Positions 56,187 to 64,000 of a stretch of DNA of 64,000 nucleotides are shown here, piece by piece. The notes beneath the pieces were generated by a model. That model was not told where the DNA came from. It saw only the letters and a list, made by a program, of their open reading frames with translations, and did not search any database. How positions within the stretch are numbered: the first letter of the stretch is position 1; each line of letters begins with the position of its first letter. The position numbers and the translations under genes were made by a program. The DNA comes from Planomonospora sp. ID82291 (GTDB taxonomy: Bacteria; Actinomycetota; Actinomycetes; Streptosporangiales; Streptosporangiaceae), in the NCBI RefSeq assembly GCF_015711645.1, contig NZ_JABTEX010000002.1, forward strand, positions 930,001 through 994,000, written 5' to 3'.

Positions 56187-57827
56187 GTGCCCGACTTCCC
56201 CACCGAAACCGTACGGCCCGCGGTGACCGTGCACCGCAACCCGGTGCTGGGGTGGTTCGCCGACCGCCGCATCAATGCCAAGATCATGGTCACCGTGTTC
56301 GTCGTGGCGCTCATGGGCGCCGGCGTCACCGCCGTGGCGCTGGCCCGCATGGGTCACCTGAGCGACGACCTGCAGGACATCCGGCAGGGCAACGTCCAGC
56401 GCCTCTCCTACCTCGGTGAGGCGCGCGGCCACATGACCGATGTGCTCCTGTCCTCCGGGGCCCTGGCCACCGCCGAGGACAAGGCGGCCGTGACGCGGCT
56501 GCTGCAGGAGGCGGGTGAGGGACTGCAGGAGGTCGGCAAGGCGTTCGAGGCGTACAAGGCCGTCGCGCCCGACGACCCCGAGGTGCGCAAGCACGTCTCC
56601 GCCTTCGAGGAGGCGTGGAACGCCTACGGCGCCTCCATGTCCGCCGCGGGGCCCGTGGACGGGCTGGAGGACTTCACGCCGGAGATGAACGCCAAGTCCG
56701 AGGCCGTCATGCAGGCCTTCATCACCTCGATGAACGAACTGACGACGTTCGAGACGGAGAACGCCGAGGCGGTCGCCGCCGAGGCCGTCGACGAGTACGA
56801 GAGCTCCCGGACGCTGATCGCGGTGCTGACGGCGGCGGGCCTGCTGCTCGCCCTGGCCCTGTCCCGGATGACGGCCAAGCAGATCGTCCGCGCGCTGGAC
56901 GCCGTCTCCCGGGTGCTGGACGCCACGGCCAAGGGCGACCTCACCCAGAAGGCGGAAGTCACCTCGCGTGACGAGGCCGGCGCGATGGCGGCCGCGGTCA
57001 ACCAGGCCAACGACGCCATCCGGCGGACCATCAAGGAGCTGGCGGGCAACGCCGACGCCCTGTCCACCAGCTCCGGCGAGCTGGCGTCGGTCAGCGACCG
57101 CATCGCCGCCTCGGCCGACGAGGCCTCCGCGCAGGCGGGCAACGTCGCCGCCGCCGCGGGGCAGGTCTCGCAGAACGTGCAGACCGTCTCGGCCGGCAGC
57201 GAGGAGATGGGCGCCTCCATCCGGGAGATCGCGCACAACGCCGGCGAGGGCGCCAAGGTGGCCGCGCAGGCGGTGGCGGTGGCGGAGTCGACCAACGAGA
57301 CGGTCGCCAAGCTGGGCGCCTCGTCGGCGGAGATCGGCTCGGTCATCAAGACGATCACCTCGATCGCCGAGCAGACCAACCTGCTGGCCCTCAACGCCAC
57401 CATCGAGGCGGCCCGCGCCGGGGACGCCGGCAAGGGCTTCGCGGTCGTGGCCGGGGAGGTCAAGGACCTGGCCCAGGAGACGGCCAAGGCCACCGAGGAC
57501 ATCTCCAAGCGGGTCGAGGCCATCCAGGCCGACACCGAGAGCGCGGTCGCCGCGATCGCCGAGATCAGCGAGATCATCAGCAGGATCAACGACTACCAGC
57601 TGACGATCACCTCCGCGGTGGAGGAGCAGACCGCCACCACCAACGAGATGAACCGGAACGTGACCGACGCGGCGCAGGCCAGCACGGACATCGCGGCCAA
57701 CATCGCGGTGCTGGCCGACGCGACGAAGGTGACGGCCGAGGGTGTGGGCGAGAGCCGCCGGGCCGCGGCCGACCTGGCCGGAATGTCGGAACGGCTGCAC
57801 CGGCTGGTGGCGGACTTCCGCTACTGA
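56187..57827 (+). CDS. Methyl-accepting chemotaxis-type receptor
   Basis: A protein of 546 residues. Helix 1 is around 32-52, followed by a four-helix-bundle sensor domain of about 160 residues, helix 2 ([20 protein letters not shown]), HAMP, and a long helical signalling domain. The hairpin tip is [39 protein letters not shown], the CheA/CheW contact. The family reports ligand state to CheA; no che or flagellar genes are in the window. GTG at 56187 follows GGAAAGGA. A repeat-rich non-coding gap of 250 bases precedes it. Confidence 0.93.
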   Translation: MPDFPTETVRPAVTVHRNPVLGWFADRRINAKIMVTVFVVALMGAGVTAVALARMGHLSDDLQDIRQGNVQRLSYLGEARGHMTDVLLSSGALATAEDKAAVTRLLQEAGEGLQEVGKAFEAYKAVAPDDPEVRKHVSAFEEAWNAYGASMSAAGPVDGLEDFTPEMNAKSEAVMQAFITSMNELTTFETENAEAVAAEAVDEYESSRTLIAVLTAAGLLLALALSRMTAKQIVRALDAVSRVLDATAKGDLTQKAEVTSRDEAGAMAAAVNQANDAIRRTIKELAGNADALSTSSGELASVSDRIAASADEASAQAGNVAAAAGQVSQNVQTVSAGSEEMGASIREIAHNAGEGAKVAAQAVAVAESTNETVAKLGASSAEIGSVIKTITSIAEQTNLLALNATIEAARAGDAGKGFAVVAGEVKDLAQETAKATEDISKRVEAIQADTESAVAAIAEISEIISRINDYQLTITSAVEEQTATTNEMNRNVTDAAQASTDIAANIAVLADATKVTAEGVGESRRAAADLAGMSERLHRLVADFRY

Positions 57828-57844
57828 GCCGGCGGCCGGCGCTC

Positions 57845-57897
57845 GGCGCCCCGGGCCCGCCCGTGGAGAGCGTCTCCGCGGGCGGGCCCGGGGCGCC
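57845..57897. terminator. 19-bp inverted repeat between convergent genes
   Basis: Arms 57845-57863 and 57879-57897 are perfect reverse complements of 19 bases, around a 15-base loop, in the gap between the chemoreceptor stop and the VWA-gene stop. It is a likely bidirectional terminator. Confidence 0.75.
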
Positions 57898-57898
57898 G

Positions 57899-59266
57899 TC
57901 AGGCGAGTTCCTCGATGAAGGCCGAGAGCTGGACGACGTTGCGGCACTCGTGCATCGGGACGATCCCGCCGTAGGCCGTCGCCGAGGAGTCCCCGGTGTC
58001 CCACTGGGCGACCGGCTCCGGGTTGAGCCAGTAGGCGTGCCGGGCGCCGGAGCTCAGCCGCCGGAGGGTCTCCAGCGCGGGCGGCTGGTAGTTGGACCGG
58101 GCGTCGCCCAGGATCAGCAGCGAGGTCTTCGGCCCGACGGCGTCGCCGTACCGCTCGGCGAAGCGCTCGAACGCGCGGCCGTAGTCGGTGCGGCCGAACC
58201 GCACCATGTCGGCCTCGCGCGCCAGCCGGGTCATCGCCTCGGCCACGTCGGCGCCCGGGACGAAGAAGCGGGTGATCTCGTCCACGGTGTCCACGAAGCC
58301 GAAGGCGCGGACCTTGGTGAACTGCTCGCGCAGCGCGTAGGTCAGCAGCAGCGTGAAGTGGGCGAAGGAGGCGACCGAGTCGCTGACGTCGCAGAGCACG
58401 ACCAGCTCGGGCCTGTGCGGGCGGCGGGGCCTCAGGTGGGTGGTCAGCGGGACGCCGCCGGTGGAGAGCGAGGCCCGGACCGTGCGGCGGAAGTCCAGCC
58501 GGCCGCGGTGCCCCAGCCGGTGCTTGACGGTCAGCCGGGCCGCCAGGCGGCGGGCGAGCGGGTGCACCTCCCGGCGCAGCCGGGCCAGGTCCGCCTTGGT
58601 GGTCCGCAGGAAGTCCACCCGCTCCAGCGGAGGCCGTACGGCGGAGCGTGCGATCCGCTCGATCCCGGACTCCTCGGCGATGCGGCGCCGCACGTCGGTG
58701 GAGACGGCCTCCTCGAACCGCCGGATGCCGCGGGTGATCCGCTCCCGGGCGACCTTCTCGGCCAGGCCGCCGCGCTCGGCCCCGGCCAGGACCTCGGCGA
58801 GCAGGCGGGCCATCAGGGTCTCGGGGGACAGGGCCCGCAGCACCGGGTAGGAGAACCAGTTCTGCCGCCCCGGGCTCGCGGGCTGCCGGCCGAACCGCTC
58901 GACCATCTCCCGGGCGAACGCGTCCAGCTCTCCGGGCCGCTCACCGGCCTCCAGCAGCAGCTCGGCCAGCCGGTCCCGCAGCTCGGGGACGCCGGCGGTC
59001 CGCGGATCGGGGCCGGCGGCCGGGCGGGGGCCGTGCAGGCCGGTGGTGGAGGCGGGGAACCACAGGTCGAAGAGGGTGTCGAAGCCGGGCCGGTGCGAGG
59101 GCCGCTTGACCAGCGTCGCCGCGTAGGCGGCGCGCAGCGACTCGCGCTCCGCCAGGTCGATCACCTGCAGCGCCCGCGCCGCGTCCAGCCCCTCGGCCGG
59201 CGACACGGGCAGCCCCGCCTCGCGCAGCGCGTGCACGAAACCGACGTGCCGGTCCAGCAGGCTCAC
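57899..59266 (-). CDS. VWA-domain protein (CoxE-like)
   Basis: A protein of 455 residues. The N-terminal helical part (1-270) is followed by a von Willebrand A domain whose metal site is DVSDS (residues 293-297, the DxSxS MIDAS motif). RFGRTDYGRAFERFAERY and LLILGDARSNYQPPALETLRRLSSGARHAYWLNPEP complete it. It pairs with the upstream MoxR ATPase, separated by 91 bases. Such MoxR-VWA pairs act as chaperones that insert metals or assemble enzyme complexes; the client is not in the window. Confidence 0.9.
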   Translation of the reverse strand: MSLLDRHVGFVHALREAGLPVSPAEGLDAARALQVIDLAERESLRAAYAATLVKRPSHRPGFDTLFDLWFPASTTGLHGPRPAAGPDPRTAGVPELRDRLAELLLEAGERPGELDAFAREMVERFGRQPASPGRQNWFSYPVLRALSPETLMARLLAEVLAGAERGGLAEKVARERITRGIRRFEEAVSTDVRRRIAEESGIERIARSAVRPPLERVDFLRTTKADLARLRREVHPLARRLAARLTVKHRLGHRGRLDFRRTVRASLSTGGVPLTTHLRPRRPHRPELVVLCDVSDSVASFAHFTLLLTYALREQFTKVRAFGFVDTVDEITRFFVPGADVAEAMTRLAREADMVRFGRTDYGRAFERFAERYGDAVGPKTSLLILGDARSNYQPPALETLRRLSSGARHAYWLNPEPVAQWDTGDSSATAYGGIVPMHECRNVVQLSAFIEELA

Positions 59267-59357
59267 GGCGCGGCCTCCCCCGGCCGCGGGGCCGCCGCGC
59301 GGGAGGCCGCCGATGCGCAGGAGGGCGCGGGCCGACCGGCCCGGCCCGCGGCCCGGC

Positions 59358-60209
59358 TCACAGGCCCAGCTCCTTGCGGGCCCGCTCCTGGTCGGAGGCG
59401 TGCTTGAGCACCACGCCGAGGGTCGCGGCGGTGGTCTCCTCGTCCAGCTCGGTCCGGCCCAGCGCGAGCAGGGTGCCGGCCCAGTCGATCGTCTCGGCGA
59501 TCGAGGGGGACTTCTTCAGTTCCAGGGCGCGCAGCGTGGCGACCGTGCGGGCGAGCCGCTCGGCCAGGCCCGCCTCGATCGCGGGCACCTGGGCCAGCAC
59601 GATGTCGCGCTCGCGCTCCGGCGAGGGGTACTCCAGGTGCAGGTAGAGGCAGCGCCGCTTGAGCGCCTCCGACAGCTCGCGGGTCGCGTTGGAGGTCAGC
59701 ACCACGTACGGCCGGCGCACGGCGGTGATCGTGCCCAGCTCGGGGATGGTGACCTGGAAGTCGGAGAGGATCTCCAGCAGCAGCCCCTCGACCTCGACGT
59801 CGGCCTTGTCGGTCTCGTCGATCAGCAGGACCGTGGGGGTCTCGGAGCGGATGGCCGCCAGCAGCGGCCGCTCCAGCAGGAACTCCTCGGTGAAGATGTC
59901 GTCGTGGGTGGCGTCCCAGTCCTGGCCGCCCGCGGCCTGGATGCGCAGGAGCTGCTTCTTGTAGTTCCACTCGTACAGGGCCCGGGCCTCGTCCAGGCCC
60001 TCGTAGCACTGGAGGCGGACGAGCCGCGCCCCGGTGACCGCGGCGACGGCCTTGGCGAGCTGGGTCTTGCCCACGCCCGCGGGACCTTCGGCGAGCAGGG
60101 GCTTGCCGAGTGCGGCGGCGAGGAAGACCGAGGTGGCGATGGCGTCGTCGGGGAGGTAGTCCACGGCGGCGAGGCGCTCACGGACGTCGGCGGGCGAGGC
60201 GAACCACAT
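59358..60209 (-). CDS. MoxR-family AAA+ ATPase
   Basis: An ATPase of 283 residues. Walker A is GPAGVGKT at 42-49 and Walker B LLIDE with catalytic Glu at 132. PYVVLTSNATRELSEALKRRCLYLHLEYPSPERE contains sensor 1 and the arginine finger. The family remodels client proteins together with a VWA protein, here the next gene. The gene is followed by the VWA gene in the same direction. Confidence 0.93.
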   Translation of the reverse strand: MWFASPADVRERLAAVDYLPDDAIATSVFLAAALGKPLLAEGPAGVGKTQLAKAVAAVTGARLVRLQCYEGLDEARALYEWNYKKQLLRIQAAGGQDWDATHDDIFTEEFLLERPLLAAIRSETPTVLLIDETDKADVEVEGLLLEILSDFQVTIPELGTITAVRRPYVVLTSNATRELSEALKRRCLYLHLEYPSPERERDIVLAQVPAIEAGLAERLARTVATLRALELKKSPSIAETIDWAGTLLALGRTELDEETTAATLGVVLKHASDQERARKELGL

Positions 60210-60309
60210 GTGTGCTCCCGGGCAGAACCGAATGTTGTTCTAGCCTAGCGGGTCGAACCCGTCGATTTCGAAGCACGCCCGCGGATGCGCTACTCTTCAA
60301 GTGCTTCAC

Positions 60310-60386
60310 GCGCCGCTAGCTCAGTTGGTTAGAGCAGCTGACTCTTAATCAGCGGGTCCGGGGTTCGAGTCCCTGGCGGCGCACCA
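60310..60386 (+). tRNA. tRNA-Lys (anticodon CTT)
   Basis: A complete 77-base cloverleaf. The acceptor stem GCGCCGC (60310-60316) pairs with GCGGCGC before A-CCA. The D arm, the anticodon stem GCTGA/TCAGC with loop CTCTTAA (anticodon CTT, 60344-60346), and the T arm with GGTTCGAGTCC are all present. CCA is encoded. Confidence 0.97.
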
Positions 60387-60411
60387 TCCCGCCGGTCCTC
60401 CGGCGGACTCG

Positions 60412-60440
60412 AATCGGCCCGCCGTATCGGCGGGCCGATT
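60412..60440 (+). terminator. tRNA terminator hairpin
   Basis: AATCGGCCCGCCG (60412-60424) and CGGCGGGCCGATT (60428-60440) form a 13-base-pair hairpin with a three-base loop, followed by TCGTCT. It lies 26 bases after the tRNA-Lys. Confidence 0.85.
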
Positions 60441-60636
60441 TCGTCTGCGCGGGCCTCTCTCCCCCTGCGCGGGTCGGTCGGGCGCTTCCGGTGCGTCGTC
60501 CGGGTGTCACGGGGACTCATGCGTCTGGACCTTCCGGGGACTCATGCGTCCTGGGCGGGGTGGAGGCACGCCGGCGTGCGGGCCTCCTTCGTCGTCGGTG
60601 GGCCCGTCAGCGGGCCCGTCGGCGGGTCGGTCGGGC

Positions 60637-60867
60637 TCAGAGCCGGGTCATCTTGGCGAACGGCGTGGTGATCCGCCGCTGCTCGGGGCCGAAGTCGACG
60701 AGCACGGCGAGGTCGTCCTCGACTCCGATGACCACGCCGAGGCCGTACTTGTCGTGGCTCACGCGGTCGTTCAGGGCGTACTGCTCGATGGGGGGCGGGG
60801 GGACGATGGTGCGGTTGAAGGGACTGCCGGGAAGGATGCGCCGGGTCGCGGCGTGGGATGATTTCAT
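60637..60867 (-). CDS. Small Tudor-like protein (PcrA C-terminal type)
   Basis: A protein of 76 residues. NDRVSHDKYGLGVVIGVEDDLAVLVDFGPEQRRITTPFAKMTRL matches the Tudor-like module that ends UvrD/PcrA helicases and binds RNA polymerase. Here it stands alone, as in many actinomycetes. ATG at 60867 is chosen because the conserved part starts close after it; upstream in-frame codons are less plausible. Confidence 0.75.
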   Translation of the reverse strand: MKSSHAATRRILPGSPFNRTIVPPPPIEQYALNDRVSHDKYGLGVVIGVEDDLAVLVDFGPEQRRITTPFAKMTRL

Positions 60868-61006
60868 TGTTCCCAGTATGCGCCCATTGAGGGCGAGCAT
60901 GGGACGTTTCCCCCGGTGAATCGCGTCCGACTCCCTGTTCGTGGTGCTCCCGGCCGGGAAAGATCCGGTGAGGCCCCGGTCGCGGAGGGCGGGAACCGTC
61001 CCGCCG

Positions 61007-61070
61007 GGGGCGACGGTGGCGGCGTTCCCGGTCCGGCGGGGGCGACGGTGGCGGCGTTCCCGGTCCGGCA
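61007..61070. repeat. 32-bp tandem duplication
   Basis: Two identical units of 32 bases starting GGGGGCGACGGTGGCGGCGT (61007-61038 and 61039-61070), upstream of the acyl-CoA synthetase start at 61144. No gene covers it in the likely reading. Confidence 0.7.
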
Positions 61071-61143
61071 GGGGTCCAACTGCTCCCCTTCCCCGGGCCC
61101 GGGGTCCCTGGTACGGGGACCGAAAGAAGAGCAGGTTGGAGAT

Positions 61144-62961
61144 ATGCAGAATTCCCCTGGGGTGAGTGAGTGGCGGACGCCGCCGGCGGTCTCCGGCGAG
61201 GGCGCCCGGGACGCGGGCACGGCGCTGGACGACGTCTTCGCGCAGGCGGCCCGGTGGCCGGACCGCGCCGCGGTGAGCCGCAAGGTGGCGGGGGTCTGGA
61301 CGCCGCTCACCTGGCGGGAGCTCGCCGACGAGGTCGTGTCCCTGGCCCGGGGGCTGATCGCCGCGGGGATCCGGCCCGGGGACCGGGTGGCGCTGATGTC
61401 GGCGACCCGGCTGGAGTGGGCGCTGTGCGACTTCGCCATCTGGGCGGCGGGGGCGGTGACCGTGCCGATCTACGAGACCGCGTCGGTGGACCAGGTCTCC
61501 TGGATCTTCGCCGACTCGGGCGCCGTGGCGGCGTTCGCCGGCGACGACGGCTGTGAGGACGTGGTACGGCAGGCCGAGCCCTCCGCCGTGCGGCAGGTGT
61601 GGCACCTGGACCGGCTCGGGGAGGTGACCGAGCGGGGGACCGGGGTCCCGGCCGCCGAGGTCGAGTCGCGCCGCCGGGAGCTGGCCGCCGAGGACCTCGC
61701 CACGATCGTCTACACCTCGGGCACCACCGGTCCCGCGAAGGGCTGCATGGTCACCCACGCGAACCTGGTGGCGGAGGTGCGGAACGTGACCCGCGTCGAG
61801 GGCGTCGGCGAACGGGTCCTGCACGAGAACGCCTCGGTCCTGCTGTTCCTGCCGCTGGCCCACATCTTCGCGCGCGCCGTCCAGCTGGCCGCCATGCACC
61901 GGGGCACGCTCGTCGGGTACAGCTCCGACATGAAGGACATCCCGGGCGAACTCCGGTCATTCCGGCCCACGCTCATGCTCATCGTGCCCCGGGTGCTGGA
62001 GAAGGCCTACAACGCGGCGCTGCTCAAGGCCGAGGGCGAGGGGCACGGGAGGCTGTTCGCGATGGCCGCCGACACCGCCGTGGCCTACGGCGAAGCGCTC
62101 GACCGCGGCCGTCCGGGCCCGCTCCTGCGGCTCCGGCGGGCGGTCTTCGACCGGTTGGTGTACGGCAGGCTGCGCGCCGCCATGGGCGGCCGGGCGCGGT
62201 ACGCCGTCAGCGGCGCCGCCCCCCTCGGCGTCCGGCTGGGCCATTTCATGCGCGGCGCCGGGATCACCGTGGTGGAGGGCTGGGGGCTGACCGAGAGCAC
62301 GTCCGGGCACACGCTCAACCCGCCCACCCGGCCGCGCATGGGCACCGTGGGCCCGCCGCTGCCCGGCTACGCCGTGCGGGTGGCGCCGGACGGGGAGCTC
62401 CTGCTCAAGGGGCCGAACGTGTTCCAGGGGTACTGGCGCAACCCGGAGGCCACCGCCGAGGCCTTCGACGCCGACGGCTGGCTGCGCACCGGCGACCTCG
62501 GCGCGCTGGACGCCGACGGGTTCGTGCGGATCACCGGCCGGAAGAAGGAGATCATCGTCACCGCCTCCGGCAAGAACGTCGCCCCGGCGGTCATCGAGGA
62601 CCGCCTGCGCGCGCACTGGCTCATCGACCAGTGCGTCGTCGTGGGGGAGGGCCGGCCGTACGTGGGCGCTCTGATCACGCTGGACCCGGAGGTCTTCCCG
62701 CGCTGGAAGCACGACCACGGCAAGCCGCCGGAGGCGGAGCCCTCCGACCTGCGCGACGACCCCGACCTGCTGCGCACGATCCAGGAGGCCGTCGACGCGG
62801 CCAACCGGGCGGTCTCGCGGGCCGAGGCGGTCAAGCGCTTCCGCCTCCTGGACGGCGTCTTCGCCGTCGGACGGGAGCTCACCCCCACGCAGAAGGTGCG
62901 GCGCCACTACGTGCTGGACCGGTACGCCCACGAGGTCGACGCCCTCTACGGCACGGCCTGA
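61144..62961 (+). CDS. Long-chain acyl-CoA synthetase (AMP-forming)
   Basis: An enzyme of 605 residues. TIVYTSGTTGPAKGCMVTHANL is the P-loop, GAAPLG and EGWGLTEST the adenylate site, and GDLGALDADGFVRITGRKKEIIVTASGKNVAPAVIED the hinge and C-terminal catalytic lysine region. It should activate medium to long fatty acids with ATP and CoA. The ATG at 61144 follows GGTTGGAGAT. It stands alone. Confidence 0.93.
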   Translation: MQNSPGVSEWRTPPAVSGEGARDAGTALDDVFAQAARWPDRAAVSRKVAGVWTPLTWRELADEVVSLARGLIAAGIRPGDRVALMSATRLEWALCDFAIWAAGAVTVPIYETASVDQVSWIFADSGAVAAFAGDDGCEDVVRQAEPSAVRQVWHLDRLGEVTERGTGVPAAEVESRRRELAAEDLATIVYTSGTTGPAKGCMVTHANLVAEVRNVTRVEGVGERVLHENASVLLFLPLAHIFARAVQLAAMHRGTLVGYSSDMKDIPGELRSFRPTLMLIVPRVLEKAYNAALLKAEGEGHGRLFAMAADTAVAYGEALDRGRPGPLLRLRRAVFDRLVYGRLRAAMGGRARYAVSGAAPLGVRLGHFMRGAGITVVEGWGLTESTSGHTLNPPTRPRMGTVGPPLPGYAVRVAPDGELLLKGPNVFQGYWRNPEATAEAFDADGWLRTGDLGALDADGFVRITGRKKEIIVTASGKNVAPAVIEDRLRAHWLIDQCVVVGEGRPYVGALITLDPEVFPRWKHDHGKPPEAEPSDLRDDPDLLRTIQEAVDAANRAVSRAEAVKRFRLLDGVFAVGRELTPTQKVRRHYVLDRYAHEVDALYGTA

Positions 62962-62991
62962 CACGCCGAGGAGAGGCGCCGGCGTTCACCC

Positions 62992-63123
62992 GTGAACGGC
63001 CTCACCGCCGCCCGATCCCTCCACGCGGTGAGCCTGGTGAGCACGGAAGGTCCGGGAACGGCGGGGCAGGAAGCCGACGCCTTCCAGGACGGACTGTTCC
63101 CGCCGGACGGGGCTCTCTTCTGA
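62992..63123 (+). CDS. Possible 43-residue ORF
   Basis: A GTG-initiated frame encoding 43 residues (SLHAVSLVSTEGPGTAGQEADAFQDGLFPPDGALF end). GAGGAG lies 17 bases upstream, too far for a normal site. No homology is recognised. It may be a remnant or chance. Confidence 0.2.
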   Translation: MNGLTAARSLHAVSLVSTEGPGTAGQEADAFQDGLFPPDGALF

Positions 63124-63201
63124 GGGTTCGGGTCAGGCGGTGATCGTCCAGTCGTGTTGATCGTCGATCTTTCCTGGCATTCTGGAGGCCACGTCGTAAC
63201 G

Positions 63202-64000
63202 GTGTTCCCAGGAGGCGGTCTGTCCAAATACGCGATCGGTTTTGTCTATGTCCTGAGTAACGGGGCGATGCCGGGGATCGTCAAGGTAGGGATGACCACT
63301 GATCTCGCGGAGGATCGTGCGAAACAGCTCCATGCCACCGGTGTCCCGCTCCCGTTCGATGTCGAGTTCCGCACCCTGACATCCCGTCCGCACGAGGTCG
63401 AGAAATATGCCCATGAGCTGCTGGAACCCTTTCGGGTCTCCCCGAACCGGAAGTTCTTCGAGGTCTCCCCGGACATGGCGATCGACACGGTCAGGGACGC
63501 CCTGCTGGAGGTCGCGGGCATCGACGCGTGGGACGCGGACGAACCGCATCACGTCAGGAGCGGAGACCGGATCGCCTTGACCGCGTCGGCCGGTGACCTC
63601 TTCGTCGTCATGGCACTGCCGCACCTGACGGCGCGGAGGGTCGAGCCGATCGACTTCTGGCAGGCCCACAGCGACGGTGACCTGCTCGAACTGATGGGCA
63701 CCCGGGACGAGGAGGCCGTCGCGGGGTTCAGCGACGGTGACCCGGACGGCGTCGTCGACCCCGTCCCCCATCTCGACCGGGGTCGCAATTCGCCGAACGG
63801 CGTCATCAACGGGCGAGAGCGTCTGGTGCCCGGTGATCGCCTGCTCTGGCTCACCCCCATGGCCGGCGGCGAGGTCTGCAAGATCGCCATGTTCGAGATG
63901 CGGGACCACTGCCAGGCGGTCAGCCGGACCTGGGACGGAAAGCTCGACCCCGACGGTCATCCGCTCCTGCTGAACACCCCGACCTATGAGAAGCCGCCAC
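63202..64000 (+). CDS. T5orf172/GIY-YIG-type protein, cut by the window edge
   Basis: An open frame that runs off the right edge. After the start region it reads IGFVYVLSNGAMPGIVKVGMTTDLAEDRAKQLHATGVPLPFDVEF, the T5orf172 domain related to GIY-YIG nucleases, with EKYAHELLEPFRVSPNRKFFEV following. At least 266 residues are present; the C-terminal part has no recognised domain. The start is uncertain: GTG at 63202 is nearest the domain, GTG at 63154 is possible. Standalone T5orf172 proteins occur in phages and accessory DNA. Its job is unknown. Confidence 0.7.
   Translation, partial: MFPGGGLSKYAIGFVYVLSNGAMPGIVKVGMTTDLAEDRAKQLHATGVPLPFDVEFRTLTSRPHEVEKYAHELLEPFRVSPNRKFFEVSPDMAIDTVRDALLEVAGIDAWDADEPHHVRSGDRIALTASAGDLFVVMALPHLTARRVEPIDFWQAHSDGDLLELMGTRDEEAVAGFSDGDPDGVVDPVPHLDRGRNSPNGVINGRERLVPGDRLLWLTPMAGGEVCKIAMFEMRDHCQAVSRTWDGKLDPDGHPLLLNTPTYEKPP

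Noticed and set aside
60916-61143. Earlier start for the acyl-CoA synthetase
   Set aside because: The extension covers two copies of a 32-bp tandem repeat and has no conserved residues. The ATG at 61144 has a good ribosome site.

Overview
The window is actinobacterial chromosome: very GC-rich coding DNA, many GTG starts, ATGA/GTGA gene overlaps, an accessory SecA2, and type I-E-style CRISPR repeats of the actinomycete kind. A filamentous actinomycete near Streptosporangiaceae fits best, but this is inferred from gene content and base composition only. About 60 genes or gene remnants are listed. Many genes carry in-frame low-complexity tandem repeats of 12-36 bp, which seem to be a habit of this genome.

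Layout. 0.35-9.9 kb: a small biosynthetic locus with a kynurenine 3-monooxygenase-like enzyme, an unknown protein and a methyltransferase on the plus strand, facing an MFS exporter and a single-module NRPS (C-A-T-reductase) on the minus strand. A perfect CebR/CelR-type operator lies 63 bases upstream of the NRPS start. The left end of the locus may lie outside the window. 9.9-28 kb: an accessory region with many gene fossils (PepSY-TM protein, alpha/beta-hydrolase, cellulose-binding esterase, two short duplicated gene ends), two related large membrane proteins, an SDR/TetR pair, a tiny CRISPR array with an inverted centre, a short cytochrome b-like protein, a coupled HEPN plus KGGVGR-variant ATPase pair that looks like a defence module, and a VapBC-like toxin-antitoxin pair. 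28-37 kb: two alpha/beta-hydrolases beside divergent ArsR-like and PaaX-like regulators, a TetR/RidA pair, an XRE regulator, and a molybdate ABC transporter (ModABC) whose modB and modC are bridged by a tiny coupled ORF.

36.7-50.4 kb: an APH-fold kinase, SecA2, an orphan sensor kinase, a secreted protein, a VOC protein, a CGNR regulator/methyltransferase pair, a DMT permease, an FAD monooxygenase with a divergent TetR and three operator copies, two tandem secreted proteins built from a GDEN repeat, and a GNAT acetyltransferase. 50.5-55 kb: a three-gene acyl-CoA dehydrogenase operon and, downstream, a convergent TetR gene. The same 16-base operator type precedes both, so they probably form one regulon. 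55-64 kb: a NERD-domain protein, a chemoreceptor, a MoxR/VWA pair, tRNA-Lys(CTT), a small Tudor-like protein, a long-chain acyl-CoA synthetase, and a T5orf172-type protein cut by the window edge.

How the genes work together. The recurring unit is a divergent regulator/enzyme pair with a palindromic operator in the shared promoter (15.05, 28.83, 32.28, 44.20 and 47.5 kb). The strongest candidates for new biology are the HEPN/KGGVGR-ATPase pair (22.1-25.2 kb), the possibly cellobiose-controlled reductive NRPS (5.1-9.9 kb), the inverted CRISPR mini-array (18.26-18.47 kb) and the GDEN-repeat secreted proteins (48.5-49.7 kb).
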